Origin: an uncultured Rhodospirillales bacterium
Lineage (GTDB): Bacteria; Pseudomonadota; Alphaproteobacteria; Acetobacterales; Acetobacteraceae
Assembly (NCBI GenBank): GCA_903893975.1
Contig: CAITOL010000101.1
Location: 1-61,137 of the forward strand
Reading direction: 5' to 3'
Length of the DNA: 61,137 bases
In this document: piece after piece, positions 27,503 through 37,495 of the stretch
Position numbering within the stretch: position 1 is the stretch's first letter
Layout: every line of letters starts with the position of its first letter
The notes under the pieces: model-generated
Database searches by the model: none
What the model was told of the DNA's origin: nothing
Seen by the model: the letters and a program-made list of their open reading frames with translations, nothing else
Program-made: the position numbers and the translations under genes

Positions 27503-30361
27503 TCAGGCTGCCGCACCGCTGGCCGCGCGTCGCCGTTTGGTCGGCACCGGCTCCAGCGGCGTTTCGTCAGGAGTTCCCAAGGCCGCGAGCAGCGCCTCCC
27601 GCAGTTTCGTCAACCGGCGTTCGTTTTCGACCTTCAGACCGAAGACATCCTTAATGTAGAAAACGTCGACCGCCCGCTGGCCATAGGTGGACACATGCGC
27701 CGAGGCGATCTGCATACCCTGCTCGGAAATCGCCGCCGTCACGTCATGCAGCAAACCTGGCCTGTCCCGGCCGTTCACTTCCAGCACGGTGTAGGTGTTA
27801 GACGCGACGTTATCGATCACCACTCTTGGCGGCACATGCATCGCGCGTGTCCGCTGGCCCATCAGGGTTTGGGAGCTTTTGCGGATCTCGCTGGCCAGTC
27901 GCAACCGCCCAGACAATGCCTGCTCGATCACCACGGATAGCCGCGCCAGACGATTCGGCTGGTCGATTACATTGCGGCCGCTATCTTGAATCCAGAACGT
28001 ATCCAGCGCCATGCCATTGGTCAGCGTGTGAATGCGTGCATCAACGATCGAGGCCCCAGCTACCGCCAACGCGCCAGCGATCTTGGAGAACAGCCCTGCA
28101 TGATCCGCGGTGTGCACCACCACCTCGGTCACCGCACGTGCCGGTAACGGCTGCGTTTCCACCGTCAGCGGCGCCCCGCGTCGTTCGGCATCGCGGATCA
28201 TGCGAGCGTGGCGCGCATGCACATCCGGATCGAACGACAGCCAATAGCCGGGATAGCCAAGGTCGAGGAAATGCTGCGCGTCCTCCGGCGTCCAACCCAC
28301 CAATTCCGCGAGGGCAGCCTCCTTGGCACGTGCCACCCGCACATCGCGCTCGGTGGTCGAAAGCCCCCCTGCCAGCACCTCGCCCACCCGGGCATAGAGT
28401 TCACGCAGCAGCGTGGCCTTCCAGCCATTCCAAACCTTGGGGGATACCGCGCGCATATCCGCAACCGTCAGCACCAGCAGCAAGCGCAGCCGCTCGGGTG
28501 ACTGGATGGTTTCCACCAGGTCCAGAATGGTTTTCGGATCATCGATATCGCGCTTGAACGCGGTCTGGCTCAGCAGCAGATGGTGCAGCACCAGCCAGGA
28601 CACCATTTCGGTCTCCTCAGCCGACAACCCCAACGCCGGGCAAACCTGTAAGGCAACCTCGGCGCCCAATTCCGAATGATCGCCGCCGCGGCCTTTGGCG
28701 ATATCGTGTAGCAACATGGCGGTATACAGCGCCCGGCGGGACTGCAACTGGTCCATCAGGCCGGACGCCACCGGTGCCACCTCCGCCAACTCACCCCGCT
28801 CCAGCGAATTCAGCACCCGAATCGCCTCAATCGTGTGCTCATCAACGGTGTAGATGTGATAGGTATCAAACTGCATCTGCCCGACGATGCGGGCCCAATC
28901 CGGCAGATAACGCCCGAGCACCCCGGTCTCGTTCAGCACCGCCATCCAGCGCGCGCCGTCGGCCCGGTTATGCTCGCTATCGCGCCCGCAGAGCAGGTCG
29001 AGAAACAGCGCCGCCGCCTGCGGATCGCTGCGTAAATCCTGCGCCCTGCGCTCGTGCCGGATCAGCGCGCGCACCGCCAGCGGATGCAGTTGCAGGTCGC
29101 GGTCGCGCGCCACTTGCAGAATGCGCAACATCTGGATCGGCTCGCGGTCGAACTCATGCCCTTTGGCCGCCAGCAATTTGCCGTCGGCAAGCACGAAGCC
29201 CGCTTCCACCAAGGCCGCATCGGTCTTGCCAGCCGTCGCCGGCGGCCCTAGCGCCGCGCGCACCAAGGCCGGCTCCATAATCTGCGTCAGCCGCATCACT
29301 TCGCGCGCGGTCAGGAAATAGTGGCGCATGAAGCGCTCCACCCCATCCTGCCGATCGCGCCGGGTATAACCCATCCGGGCGCCAATCACCGGCTGCAAGT
29401 CGAAGGTCAGCCGGTCTTCCGGCCGCCCGGCGACGTAATGCAGATGGAAGCGCAACGTCCAAAGCCAGTTCCAGGACCGCCGCGACAGCCGCGCTTCCTG
29501 CGGCGTCAAAATAGCGCCACCCGGGCCGTTGGGGTCGGCGAGCTGGGCAAAATCGCCGGTCCCGAAAATATAGCTCGACATCCAATAGAGCGTTTGCAGG
29601 TCGCGCAGCCCGCCGCGCCCCTCCTTCACATTCGGCTCCACCACGAACGGCGTGTCGCCATACCGCTTCTGTCGCGCATCGCGCTCCGCCTGCTTGGCGG
29701 CGATGAACGTGCCTGGCCCTGCATCGGCACAGGCCTTGCGGAAGCGTTGCGCGAAGTCGCTGAACACCGCTGCGTCCCCGGTAATCAACCGCGCATCAAG
29801 CAGGGAGGTCCGCACGGTGATATCCGCATTCGCCTCGGTCAGGCATTCGCTCACCGTCCTGGTGGCGTGCCCCACCTTCAGCCCGAGGTCCCAGAGGAAG
29901 TAGAGCATGAATTCCACCACCTTCTGCACGGTCGCCGGCGGTTCCTGCCCGCCGCCGCCCAGGCCGAACAGGCCACGCTTGCGATCGGGCGACAGGAACA
30001 GCAGGTCGATATCGCTGAACGGTGCCAAGACCGAACGGCCGTAACCGCCGGTCGCGGCAATTGTCATGCGAAGGGCGGTTTTGCCGCTGTGTGGGTTGGT
30101 GGCCAGCGCATAATCGAACAAAGCCGAGATCAACCCGTCGGTCAGGTCCGACAGCAGGCGCGCCGCGCGCAACCCGGGCAGATTGCCTTGCTCGAACACA
30201 TCCCGCACATGCACCTGCAAACGGGCAAGATGCCGCCGGAACACATCCAGCGCCACATCGCGCGCCGGGGGTTTGCCTGCCGTTGCAACGGCGGCGATGG
30301 CGTCGCGCAACTGGGTTGCGGCGGCGGCGGGCTCGTCAGGGAAGGGCAGGGCTGGCAGCAT
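27503..30361 (-). CDS. glnD: [Protein-PII] uridylyltransferase / uridylyl-removing enzyme
   Basis: Nitrogen sensor that uridylylates PII proteins under nitrogen limitation and removes UMP when glutamine is high. The nucleotidyltransferase motif GGYGRSVLAPFSDIDLL spans residues 105-121; the HD phosphohydrolase motif LLHDIAKGRGGDHSELG is near residue 553; two C-terminal ACT domains follow (VVHTADHAGLFSKIAGAL and LEVNGRDRPGLLHDVTAAI). At 952 aa it matches alphaproteobacterial GlnD. It lies 15 nt downstream of mutS; glnD next to mutS is common in Rhodospirillales. Confidence 0.97.
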   Translation of the reverse strand: MLPALPFPDEPAAAATQLRDAIAAVATAGKPPARDVALDVFRRHLARLQVHVRDVFEQGNLPGLRAARLLSDLTDGLISALFDYALATNPHSGKTALRMTIAATGGYGRSVLAPFSDIDLLFLSPDRKRGLFGLGGGGQEPPATVQKVVEFMLYFLWDLGLKVGHATRTVSECLTEANADITVRTSLLDARLITGDAAVFSDFAQRFRKACADAGPGTFIAAKQAERDARQKRYGDTPFVVEPNVKEGRGGLRDLQTLYWMSSYIFGTGDFAQLADPNGPGGAILTPQEARLSRRSWNWLWTLRFHLHYVAGRPEDRLTFDLQPVIGARMGYTRRDRQDGVERFMRHYFLTAREVMRLTQIMEPALVRAALGPPATAGKTDAALVEAGFVLADGKLLAAKGHEFDREPIQMLRILQVARDRDLQLHPLAVRALIRHERRAQDLRSDPQAAALFLDLLCGRDSEHNRADGARWMAVLNETGVLGRYLPDWARIVGQMQFDTYHIYTVDEHTIEAIRVLNSLERGELAEVAPVASGLMDQLQSRRALYTAMLLHDIAKGRGGDHSELGAEVALQVCPALGLSAEETEMVSWLVLHHLLLSQTAFKRDIDDPKTILDLVETIQSPERLRLLLVLTVADMRAVSPKVWNGWKATLLRELYARVGEVLAGGLSTTERDVRVARAKEAALAELVGWTPEDAQHFLDLGYPGYWLSFDPDVHARHARMIRDAERRGAPLTVETQPLPARAVTEVVVHTADHAGLFSKIAGALAVAGASIVDARIHTLTNGMALDTFWIQDSGRNVIDQPNRLARLSVVIEQALSGRLRLASEIRKSSQTLMGQRTRAMHVPPRVVIDNVASNTYTVLEVNGRDRPGLLHDVTAAISEQGMQIASAHVSTYGQRAVDVFYIKDVFGLKVENERRLTKLREALLAALGTPDETPLEPVPTKRRRAASGAAA

Positions 30362-30376
30362 AGCTGGGGATGTTAG

Positions 30377-33010
30377 CTACTGATTGGCGCCATGCACAGA
30401 GAGCAGTTCTCTTAATTTGTACAGCGCCTGCAAGGCTTCGCGCGGGGTCAGGCTGTCAGGGTCGATGGCTGCAAGCGCGCTGTGCAGCGCGTCGGCTTCG
30501 GCTGGCGGCTCCGGGGGCGGGGCGGCGGCCGGTGTGGCGGCAAACAGCGGCAAGGCCGCGGCTTCCGTCAGGCGGCCCGCCCGCTGTTCCAGCGCATCCA
30601 GCAAGGTGCCGGCGCGGCGGACCACCGGTAGCGGCACGCCGGCGAGTTTGGCGACATGCACGCCCCAGCTCCGCCCGCCCGCCCCAGCGGCGACCTCGTG
30701 CAGAAACACCACATCGCCCTTCCATTCCTTCACCCGCATCGTGTGCGGCGCCAGGCGCGGCAATTCGCCACTCAAGGCCGCGAGTTCATGGAAATGGGTG
30801 GCGAAAATGGTCCGGCAGCGCACGCTGTTATGCAGCGATTCCAACACCGCCCACGCAATCGCCAGACCGTCGAGCGTTGCCGTGCCGCGCCCGATTTCAT
30901 CGACCACCACCAGGCTGCGCGGACCGGCCTGATGCAGGATCGCCGCCGTTTCGGTCATTTCCACCATGAAGGTGCTGCGCCCACGCGCCAACTCGTCCGA
31001 CGCGCCAACCCGGCTGAACAGCCGATCCACAATCCCGATCCGCGCAGCCGTCGCCGGCACCGGCAATCCGGCCTGGGCCAGGATCACCGTCAGCGCGTTC
31101 TGCCGCAGATAGGTGGATTTGCCCGCCATATTCGGCCCGGTCAGCAGCAGCACCCGCCGATCCGGTGACAGGTTGGTGCTATTGGGCACGAAGGCCGCCG
31201 ACCCCGCGAGCGCATCCTCGACCACCGGATGCCGGCCATCCTCAACCAGATAATCCTCCGTCTCGGTCAGCACCGGCCGGCACCAACCGCCGGCGGCCGT
31301 GCTGGATTGGGCCAGTTTGGCGCATCCTTGCAGCACATCCAGCCGCGCCAATGCGGTCGCGCAGGCGGCGAGCGCCTCGGCCTGTTCCAGCGTCAGCGCG
31401 ACGAGCCGGGCGAAAATCAACCGCTCACGCGCGCTGGCCCGCTCCGCCGCCTCGTTGATCCGGCGATCGAGATCGGACAGATCGGCATGGGTGAAGCGGG
31501 CACCATTGGCCATGCCCTGGCGCAAGGTCAGCTCCGGGAAGCCGCGCAGTTTCTCCACCGCCACGGCAGGCACCTCGACGATATAGCCGAGTTGCGCGTG
31601 ATGGCGGATTTTCAGGCTGGCAACCCCGAAGCGTTGCGCGAAGTCCAACTGCATGCCGGCGATCACCCGCCGGCTATCGTCACGCAGCGCGCGCTCCCCG
31701 TCCAACTCTCCATCAAAGCCGCTGGCGATCGCACCATCCTCCAGCCGCGCCGGCGCCGGGTCGGTCAGGGCGGCGGCGAGCTGCGCCGGCAGGGCGGGCG
31801 GCACCTGACAGGCCGCGGCCAGCTCTGCGAGCGGTGCTGCACCGGCGATCATGCCGGCAATCTGCTGGGCCGCGGCCAGGCCATCGCGAATGGCGCCCAG
31901 GTCGCGCGGGCTGCCACGCCCGAGTGACAAGCGGCCCAGCGCCCGTGCCATATCCGGAGCACCGCGCAAGGCCGCGCGCAACGCGGCCGTTGCCTCGCCA
32001 TTGGCCGCCATCCATCCCCAGCCATCTTGTCGCGCGGCGATGGCGGCAGCATCGGTCAGCGGCGCGGCCAGATATTCCCCCAGCAGCCGTGCCCCCGCCG
32101 CCGTCATCGTGCGCTGCACGCTGGCGAGCAAGGTGTGCGTCGTGCCGCCATCGCGGGCGCGGGCAATTTCCAGGCTCGCACGGGTGGCCGCATCCATCGC
32201 CAGCAACCCCGTCTCCCCAAGCGGGGTGGGCGGGCTGAGCCGGGGCATTTTGCCCACCTGGGTGGCGCGGACATAATCCAGCGCGGCAGCGGCGGCGATG
32301 GCTTCAAGGTCGGAAAAACTGCCGAACGCCGCCATATCGGCGACGCCAAAGGCATCCGCCAGCACGCGCCGCGCCCCGGCAGCACTGCTCGCCGCCCGTT
32401 CGCGGGTGCGCCGCCCGGCCCAATCACCCAGCGCCAGTGCCTCGGGTGCCAGAATTTCTGCCGGTTCCAGCCGGCCGAGCACTGCCGCCAGCTCGCCCAG
32501 CGGCAGGCTCTGGGTTTCAAACAACCCGGTCGACACATCCAGCCAAGCCGCCCCCACCAGATTTTTGTCGGCCGCGAGCGACACCAGCAGATTGGGCCGC
32601 GATGCCTCCAGCAGGGTTTCTTCCGTCAGCGTCCCCGGCGTTACCAGGCGCACCACCTCGCGGCGGATCGGCGCTTTGCCAACCCGCTGCTTCGGGTCTT
32701 CCATCTGCTCGCCGATCGCCACTCGAAACCCGCGCCGGATCAACCGCGCCAGATACGCATCGGCCGCATGCACCGGCACCCCGCACATCGCGATCGGCGC
32801 CCCGCCATGGCTGCCGCGATGGGTCAGCGCGATATCCAGCGCGGCGGCGGCGGCAATCGCATCGTCGAAGAACATCTCGTAAAAATCGCCCATGCGAAAA
32901 AACAGCAACGCATCGGGATGGTCGGCCTTGATGGCGAACCACTGCGCCATCGCCGGGGTTGCGCCGTCCGCGTCATATGTCTTGGCGGGGAATCGAACAG
33001 GTTCCATCAT
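30377..33010 (-). CDS. mutS: DNA mismatch repair protein MutS
   Basis: Recognises mispairs and starts methyl-directed or nick-directed repair. The mismatch-wedge motif is F43-Y-E45 in GDFYEMFF; the ATPase Walker A GPNMAGKST is near residue 625, followed by VDEIGRGTATLDGLAIAWAV and the THFHELAAL switch. 877 aa is a normal MutS1 length. Two adjacent ATG codons (33010 and 33007) are possible. It diverges from maeB with about 105 bp between starts and is followed by glnD. Confidence 0.97.
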   Translation of the reverse strand: MMEPVRFPAKTYDADGATPAMAQWFAIKADHPDALLFFRMGDFYEMFFDDAIAAAAALDIALTHRGSHGGAPIAMCGVPVHAADAYLARLIRRGFRVAIGEQMEDPKQRVGKAPIRREVVRLVTPGTLTEETLLEASRPNLLVSLAADKNLVGAAWLDVSTGLFETQSLPLGELAAVLGRLEPAEILAPEALALGDWAGRRTRERAASSAAGARRVLADAFGVADMAAFGSFSDLEAIAAAAALDYVRATQVGKMPRLSPPTPLGETGLLAMDAATRASLEIARARDGGTTHTLLASVQRTMTAAGARLLGEYLAAPLTDAAAIAARQDGWGWMAANGEATAALRAALRGAPDMARALGRLSLGRGSPRDLGAIRDGLAAAQQIAGMIAGAAPLAELAAACQVPPALPAQLAAALTDPAPARLEDGAIASGFDGELDGERALRDDSRRVIAGMQLDFAQRFGVASLKIRHHAQLGYIVEVPAVAVEKLRGFPELTLRQGMANGARFTHADLSDLDRRINEAAERASARERLIFARLVALTLEQAEALAACATALARLDVLQGCAKLAQSSTAAGGWCRPVLTETEDYLVEDGRHPVVEDALAGSAAFVPNSTNLSPDRRVLLLTGPNMAGKSTYLRQNALTVILAQAGLPVPATAARIGIVDRLFSRVGASDELARGRSTFMVEMTETAAILHQAGPRSLVVVDEIGRGTATLDGLAIAWAVLESLHNSVRCRTIFATHFHELAALSGELPRLAPHTMRVKEWKGDVVFLHEVAAGAGGRSWGVHVAKLAGVPLPVVRRAGTLLDALEQRAGRLTEAAALPLFAATPAAAPPPEPPAEADALHSALAAIDPDSLTPREALQALYKLRELLSVHGANQ

Positions 33011-33115
33011 CCCCTAGATGTAGCTGGCAAGCATGGGCTTGCGAAGGCGCTTCCCTTGGTAACGCATCAGCGGCCATAAGAGACCACCAACGAAACCCGG
33101 ATTGGGAGCAACACT

Positions 33116-35401
33116 ATGGCCGACGGCATTCAGGACACACGCACCGCGCGCGTTTCGGGCGAGGAGGCCTTGGCAATGCATGCAGCCTATCCGCCAGGCA
33201 AGCTTGCCACCCGCCTGACCAAGCCGCTGACCACCGCGCGGGATTTGTCGCTGGCCTACTCCCCCGGTGTCGCCGAGCCGTGTCTGCGGATCGAGCAGGA
33301 CCCTTCCTTGGCCTATGAATATACCTCCAAGGGCAACATGGTCGCGGTGATCTCCAACGGCACTGCCGTCCTCGGCTTAGGCAATCTCGGCGCCTTGGCC
33401 TCCAAGCCGGTGATGGAAGGCAAGATCGCGCTCTTCAAACGCTTTGCCGACGTGGACGGCATCGACCTTTGCATCAACACCGAAGATGTCGATGAACTCG
33501 TCAACTGCGTCCGCTTTCTCGGGCCCAGCTTCGGTGGCATCAACCTCGAAGACATCAAAGCGCCAGAATGCTTCGTGATCGAGCAACGGCTGCGTGAGTT
33601 GCTAGATATTCCGGTCTTTCACGACGATCAGCACGGCACCGCCATCGTGGCCGCGGCCGGCCTGATCAATGCCTGCCACCTCACCGGCCGCTCCCTGGCG
33701 GAAACCCGGCTGGTGGTGAACGGCGCCGGTGCGGCGGCCATCGCCTGCGTGGAACTGCTGAAGGCCATGGGTATGCGCCACGGCAACATCACGCTGTGCG
33801 ACACCAAGGGCGTCGTCTACCAAGGCCGCACTGAAGGCATGAACCAGTGGAAATCCGCCCACGCCATCGAAACCCGCGCCCGCAGCCTGGCGGACGCGAT
33901 CGAGGGCGCGGACGTGTTCTTCGGCCTGTCGGTCAAAGGGGCGCTGACCCAACAAATGGTGCGGGCGATGGCCGATAAGCCGATTATCTTCGCCATGGCC
34001 AACCCAGACCCGGAAATCACCCCGGAGGAAGCCCGCGCCGCCAGCCCGCACGCCATCATCGCCACCGGGCGCAGCGATTACCCGAACCAGGTCAACAACG
34101 TTCTGGGCTTCCCATACATCTTCCGTGGCGCACTCGACGTTCGCGCCCGCACCATCAACGAACCGATGAAAATTGCCGCCGCCGAGGCGTTGGCGCTGCT
34201 CGCCCGCGAGGACGTGCCCGATGAAGTCAACGCCGCCGGCAGTGGCAAGCGGCTGCAATTCGGCCCCGAATACATCATCCCCAACGCCTTCGACCCCCGC
34301 CTGATCAGCCGCTTGCCGCCGGCGGTCGCCGAAGCGGCGATGCTCAGCGGTGTCGCCCGCAAGCCGATTGCCGATCTGCGCCGCTATGCCCGCGAACTCT
34401 CCGGTCGCCTGGACCCGACCGCCAATGCGCTCGACGGGATCATGGAACGGGTGCGGGCGCAGCCCAAGCGGGTGGTGTTCGCCGAAGGCGAGGAGGAGAA
34501 AATCGTCCGCGCCGCCGTGGCGTTCCGCAATGCCGGCTATGGCACTCCTATCCTGATCGGGCGCGAGGACCGCGTCCGCGCAACCATGGCCAATCTCGGC
34601 TTTGGCGCGCTCGACGGCATTGAAATCCAGAATGCCCGCCTGTCGACGCATAATCAGAAATACACCGATTTCCTCTACGCCCGACTGAACCGGCGCGGCT
34701 ATCTGGCGCGCGACTGCCAGCGCCTGGTGAACCAGGATCGCAACGTGTTCGCCGCCTGTATGGTGGTAACCGGCGATGCGGACGCGATGGTCACCGGCCT
34801 GACCCGTTCAGCCTCGGTCTGCCTCAACGATATCGGCCATGTTATCGACACCGCGCCCGACGGGATCAGCTTTGGCCTGACGCTCATGCTCGGTGAACGC
34901 GGCCAGACCATTTTCATCGCCGACACGCTCATGCATTTCCGGCCCAACCCGACCCAACTGGCCGATATCGCCATCGGCGCCGCCGCCGCCGCCCGCCAGT
35001 TGGGGCATGAGCCGCGCGTGGCGTTGCTGTCGCATTCCACCTTCGGCAACCCGGCCCACACCATTGGCGACACGATGCGCGACGCGGTTGCCATCCTCGA
35101 TGAACGCAAGGTGGACTTCGAGTACGACGGTGAAATGTCGCCCGACGTCGCGCTTGATGAAAACTACCGCGCGCTCTACCCGTTCTGCCGCCTCACCAGC
35201 TCGGCCAATATCCTGCTGATGCCGGGCTTGCACTCGGCCTACATCACCTCGCGCCTGGCGCCGCGCCTCGGCGGCGGTGGCACCATCGGGCCGCTGCTCA
35301 TCGGCCTGACCCATGCGGTGCAACTGGTGAAAATGGATAGCTCCGTCAGCCAGATCCTCGACATCGCCACCCTGGCGGCGCATCAGGCGATCATGCGATG
35401 A
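33116..35401 (+). CDS. maeB: NADP-dependent malic enzyme with C-terminal phosphotransacetylase-like domain
   Basis: Oxidative decarboxylation of malate to pyruvate with NADPH formation. The malic enzyme half (about residues 1-430) contains the catalytic Tyr region SLAYSPGVAEPC, the metal-binding VFHDDQHGTAIV and VVNGAGAAAIACVELL for NADP. From about residue 440 a phosphotransacetylase-like domain begins (PKRVVFAEGEEEKIVRAA) and includes MVTGLTRSASVCL; in this fusion it is usually regulatory, responding to acetyl-CoA, rather than catalytic. 761 aa is typical. The stop overlaps the ridA-like ATG. Confidence 0.97.
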   Translation: MADGIQDTRTARVSGEEALAMHAAYPPGKLATRLTKPLTTARDLSLAYSPGVAEPCLRIEQDPSLAYEYTSKGNMVAVISNGTAVLGLGNLGALASKPVMEGKIALFKRFADVDGIDLCINTEDVDELVNCVRFLGPSFGGINLEDIKAPECFVIEQRLRELLDIPVFHDDQHGTAIVAAAGLINACHLTGRSLAETRLVVNGAGAAAIACVELLKAMGMRHGNITLCDTKGVVYQGRTEGMNQWKSAHAIETRARSLADAIEGADVFFGLSVKGALTQQMVRAMADKPIIFAMANPDPEITPEEARAASPHAIIATGRSDYPNQVNNVLGFPYIFRGALDVRARTINEPMKIAAAEALALLAREDVPDEVNAAGSGKRLQFGPEYIIPNAFDPRLISRLPPAVAEAAMLSGVARKPIADLRRYARELSGRLDPTANALDGIMERVRAQPKRVVFAEGEEEKIVRAAVAFRNAGYGTPILIGREDRVRATMANLGFGALDGIEIQNARLSTHNQKYTDFLYARLNRRGYLARDCQRLVNQDRNVFAACMVVTGDADAMVTGLTRSASVCLNDIGHVIDTAPDGISFGLTLMLGERGQTIFIADTLMHFRPNPTQLADIAIGAAAAARQLGHEPRVALLSHSTFGNPAHTIGDTMRDAVAILDERKVDFEYDGEMSPDVALDENYRALYPFCRLTSSANILLMPGLHSAYITSRLAPRLGGGGTIGPLLIGLTHAVQLVKMDSSVSQILDIATLAAHQAIMR

Positions 35402-35748
35402 GCATCCGCCGGCTCCAACCCGAAACCCGGCTCGCTGGCGCGGTGGTGCACGGCAACACCGTCTATCTGGCCGGGCAGGTGGCGGACGATACCAGCCTCG
35501 ATGCCGAAGGGCAGACCGCAGACATTTTGCGCCAGATCGACGCGCTGTTGGCCGAAGCCGGCACCGACAAATCCCGCCTGCTCAGCGTGCAGATTTTCAT
35601 CGCCGATCTGGCCGATTTCGCCGCGATGAACCGCGCCTGGGACGCCTGGATGGACCGCGCCAACCTGCCGGCGCGCGCCACCGTGCAGGCCGCCTTGCAC
35701 GATCCGTCCTGGCGGCTGGAAATCACCGCCATCGCAGCATTGCCCTGA
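35398..35748 (+). CDS. RidA family protein (YjgF/YER057c/UK114)
   Basis: Small trimeric enzyme family that hydrolyses reactive enamine/imine intermediates from PLP enzymes, or related deaminase reactions. Residues 14-30 (GAVVHGNTVYLAGQVAD) and the C-terminal PARATVQAAL with the carboxylate-binding Arg93 are diagnostic. 116 aa. It is translationally coupled to maeB (ATGA overlap) and followed 2 nt later by the potassium channel gene, so the three form one operon. The subclass (RidA proper or Rid1-7) cannot be fixed by eye. Confidence 0.9.
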   Translation: MSIRRLQPETRLAGAVVHGNTVYLAGQVADDTSLDAEGQTADILRQIDALLAEAGTDKSRLLSVQIFIADLADFAAMNRAWDAWMDRANLPARATVQAALHDPSWRLEITAIAALP

Positions 35749-35750
35749 CC

Positions 35751-36650
35751 ATGCGCCGGCACTTCAACCGGCATTGGGTGCGGGCCACGCTGGCGACGTT
35801 GATCCTGGTCGGCCTGGTTTCCGCCGGGATCGGCGCCGACATGGGCGGCTCGCTCACCGCGTTATGTGTCTGCGGCCTCGGGTTTGGCTTTTTCTACCTG
35901 ATGTTCCCCGGCGGTTCGCATTTTGGCGTCACGGTTGCCAACTCGCTCGCGGTCTATGTCTGCCTCTTCGTCTTTTTCCGCGACGCCAATTTCCAGGATG
36001 CCTCGAAATTCGACGCCACGGTGGCCCTGGCGCTGCCGGTCTTCGGCTTTCTCGCCGGCTGTTTCGCCCGCCGCCGCCGGGTTGCCGCCAGCATTCAGGC
36101 GCGGCGCAACCACGACGTGGTGCACCTGCCGCGGCTGGATCGATGGATCCCTGTGCTGGTGGTGGTCGGCGCGGTCTCCTTCGCCGTACCCAAGCTGAAC
36201 CTGCCGGCCGAGGCGCAAGGCTGGGCGCTGATCCTGTCCATGGCGGTCATCGCAGTCGCCGTCGCCTACGCGGCGCGCGATGTCGTGGTGTTGCTGCTCG
36301 ACATCGCCCTGGTGTTTGAAAGCGTCTCGGCCCGTCTGGACCGGCTGTTAATGCCGGTCATGGCGTTTCTCACCTTCTACTCGCTGCTGGTGGTCGTATT
36401 CGCCTGCTTGTACCGCATCGCCGACCTGACCACCGACACCATGCAGTTCAACGTGCTCGGCCAACCCGGCCGGCTGAGCTTTGCCGATGCGCTCTATTTC
36501 AGCGTCATCACCATCGCCACCGTCGGCTATGGCGACATTACCCCGTCAGGCGCCCTGGTGCGCGGTCTGGCGTCGATCGAGGTCGTGCTCGGCCTGCTCC
36601 TGCTGCTGTTTGGCTTCAGCGAAATCATGCGCACGCGCGACGGACGCTAA
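35751..36650 (+). CDS. Two-TM-pore potassium channel family protein
   Basis: Membrane protein with a K+ channel pore: the filter TVGYGD is at residues 257-262, between two C-terminal helices (residues ~205-225 and 270-292). The first 190 residues contain about six further hydrophobic segments, including RDVVVLLLDIALVF, with an arginine-rich loop (ARRRRVAASIQARR) in the cytosol. There is no C-terminal RCK/TrkA-N domain, so gating is not by the usual nucleotide-binding domain. It starts 2 nt after the ridA stop. The N-terminal region has no recognised family, and it might be a fusion of a membrane domain to a pore module. Confidence 0.83.
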   Translation: MRRHFNRHWVRATLATLILVGLVSAGIGADMGGSLTALCVCGLGFGFFYLMFPGGSHFGVTVANSLAVYVCLFVFFRDANFQDASKFDATVALALPVFGFLAGCFARRRRVAASIQARRNHDVVHLPRLDRWIPVLVVVGAVSFAVPKLNLPAEAQGWALILSMAVIAVAVAYAARDVVVLLLDIALVFESVSARLDRLLMPVMAFLTFYSLLVVVFACLYRIADLTTDTMQFNVLGQPGRLSFADALYFSVITIATVGYGDITPSGALVRGLASIEVVLGLLLLLFGFSEIMRTRDGR

Positions 36651-36656
36651 CCCCGC

Positions 36657-36827
36657 TCAAGCCAGCAGCCAACTCGCCCATTCAACGAACTGCCAGACCG
36701 CGATCCAGCCTAAGACGGACATCGCGATAATCATCGGCACGGCGACACCTACCGGCAACCGTGCATCGACCGAGCGATGGTGCGCGGATGCGGCGCGGAA
36801 GGCGGATAATCCGGTGACGTTCGGCAT
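36657..36827 (-). CDS. Small single-pass membrane protein
   Basis: 56 aa hypothetical protein. A strong Shine-Dalgarno (GAGGTGAG) lies about 5 nt before the ATG at 36827, which supports translation and distinguishes this from a chance frame; the upstream in-frame start at 36872 has none. The N-terminal half is polar and slightly basic (HHRSVDARLPVG), followed by one transmembrane helix at about residues 29-50 (VPMIIAMSVLGWIAVWQFV). It lies downstream of the M23 peptidase gene on the same strand. No function can be assigned. Confidence 0.6.
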   Translation of the reverse strand: MPNVTGLSAFRAASAHHRSVDARLPVGVAVPMIIAMSVLGWIAVWQFVEWASWLLA

Positions 36828-36893
36828 GGGTCTCACCTCATATGGAGTGATCCCAAATACGTCCGAAATCATGAAGAATTCGCTGACGTCCCG

Positions 36894-37439
36894 CTATTTC
36901 GGTCGCGCGTCCCGTGGCGGCAGCCGCTCGGGGGCTCTGGCCTCTTCCAGCGGCTCAACACCGAGGCGGGGCGCCATCTGGCAGGCCGCGAGCCCGAGAT
37001 AGGGCTTCGGGTCGATTGCGTGTCCATCAACCCGGACCTCGAAGTGCAGGTGCGGACCATGGGCGTGGCCTGAAGTACCGACCGCCCCAAGCAATCCGCC
37101 CGCGTCCACCGTCGCCCCCGGTTTAATGCCAGCGGCAAATGACGCCAGATGGCCGTATCGGGTCACAATTCCGTCTGCGTGGCGGATACCGACCATCCGA
37201 CCGTAGCCAAAATACGTGCCGGTGAAAATCACCGTGCCACCCAACGCCGCCCGCACCGGGGAGCCATAGGGTGCCGTAAGGTCCAGTCCGCTATGGGTTT
37301 TGCTCACCCCGCGTGAGACTTGCTTCAGCTGTGCCGCCGGCATCAGCATCCCGCCACAAAGATCGGCTGCCCATGCCCCGCCAAACGGGGCACCACCAAC
37401 CAGCATCGCAAAGCCATAAGCCATCATTTTTTTGCGCAT
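36894..37439 (-). CDS. M23-family (LytM-like) peptidase, secreted
   Basis: Periplasmic zinc endopeptidase fold acting on peptidoglycan crosslinks. A signal peptide ends near residue 24 (GGAWA/A). Zinc ligands appear as H49-x3-D53 in HSGLDLTAP and H132 in HGPHLHFEV, with H97 in RYGHLAS as the second active-site His, so the site looks intact and catalytic rather than EnvC-like. The ATG at 37439 is preceded by AGGTG at proper spacing; the GTG at 37448 is part of that ribosome site. 181 aa, minimal, with no coiled coil or LysM domain. The C-terminus is Arg/Pro-rich. Confidence 0.9.
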   Translation of the reverse strand: MRKKMMAYGFAMLVGGAPFGGAWAADLCGGMLMPAAQLKQVSRGVSKTHSGLDLTAPYGSPVRAALGGTVIFTGTYFGYGRMVGIRHADGIVTRYGHLASFAAGIKPGATVDAGGLLGAVGTSGHAHGPHLHFEVRVDGHAIDPKPYLGLAACQMAPRLGVEPLEEARAPERLPPRDARPK

Positions 37440-37495
37440 CCGAGGCACCTAGCATGCATGAATGCGGAAATCTAGGGGATCATCTCAAATTGTAA

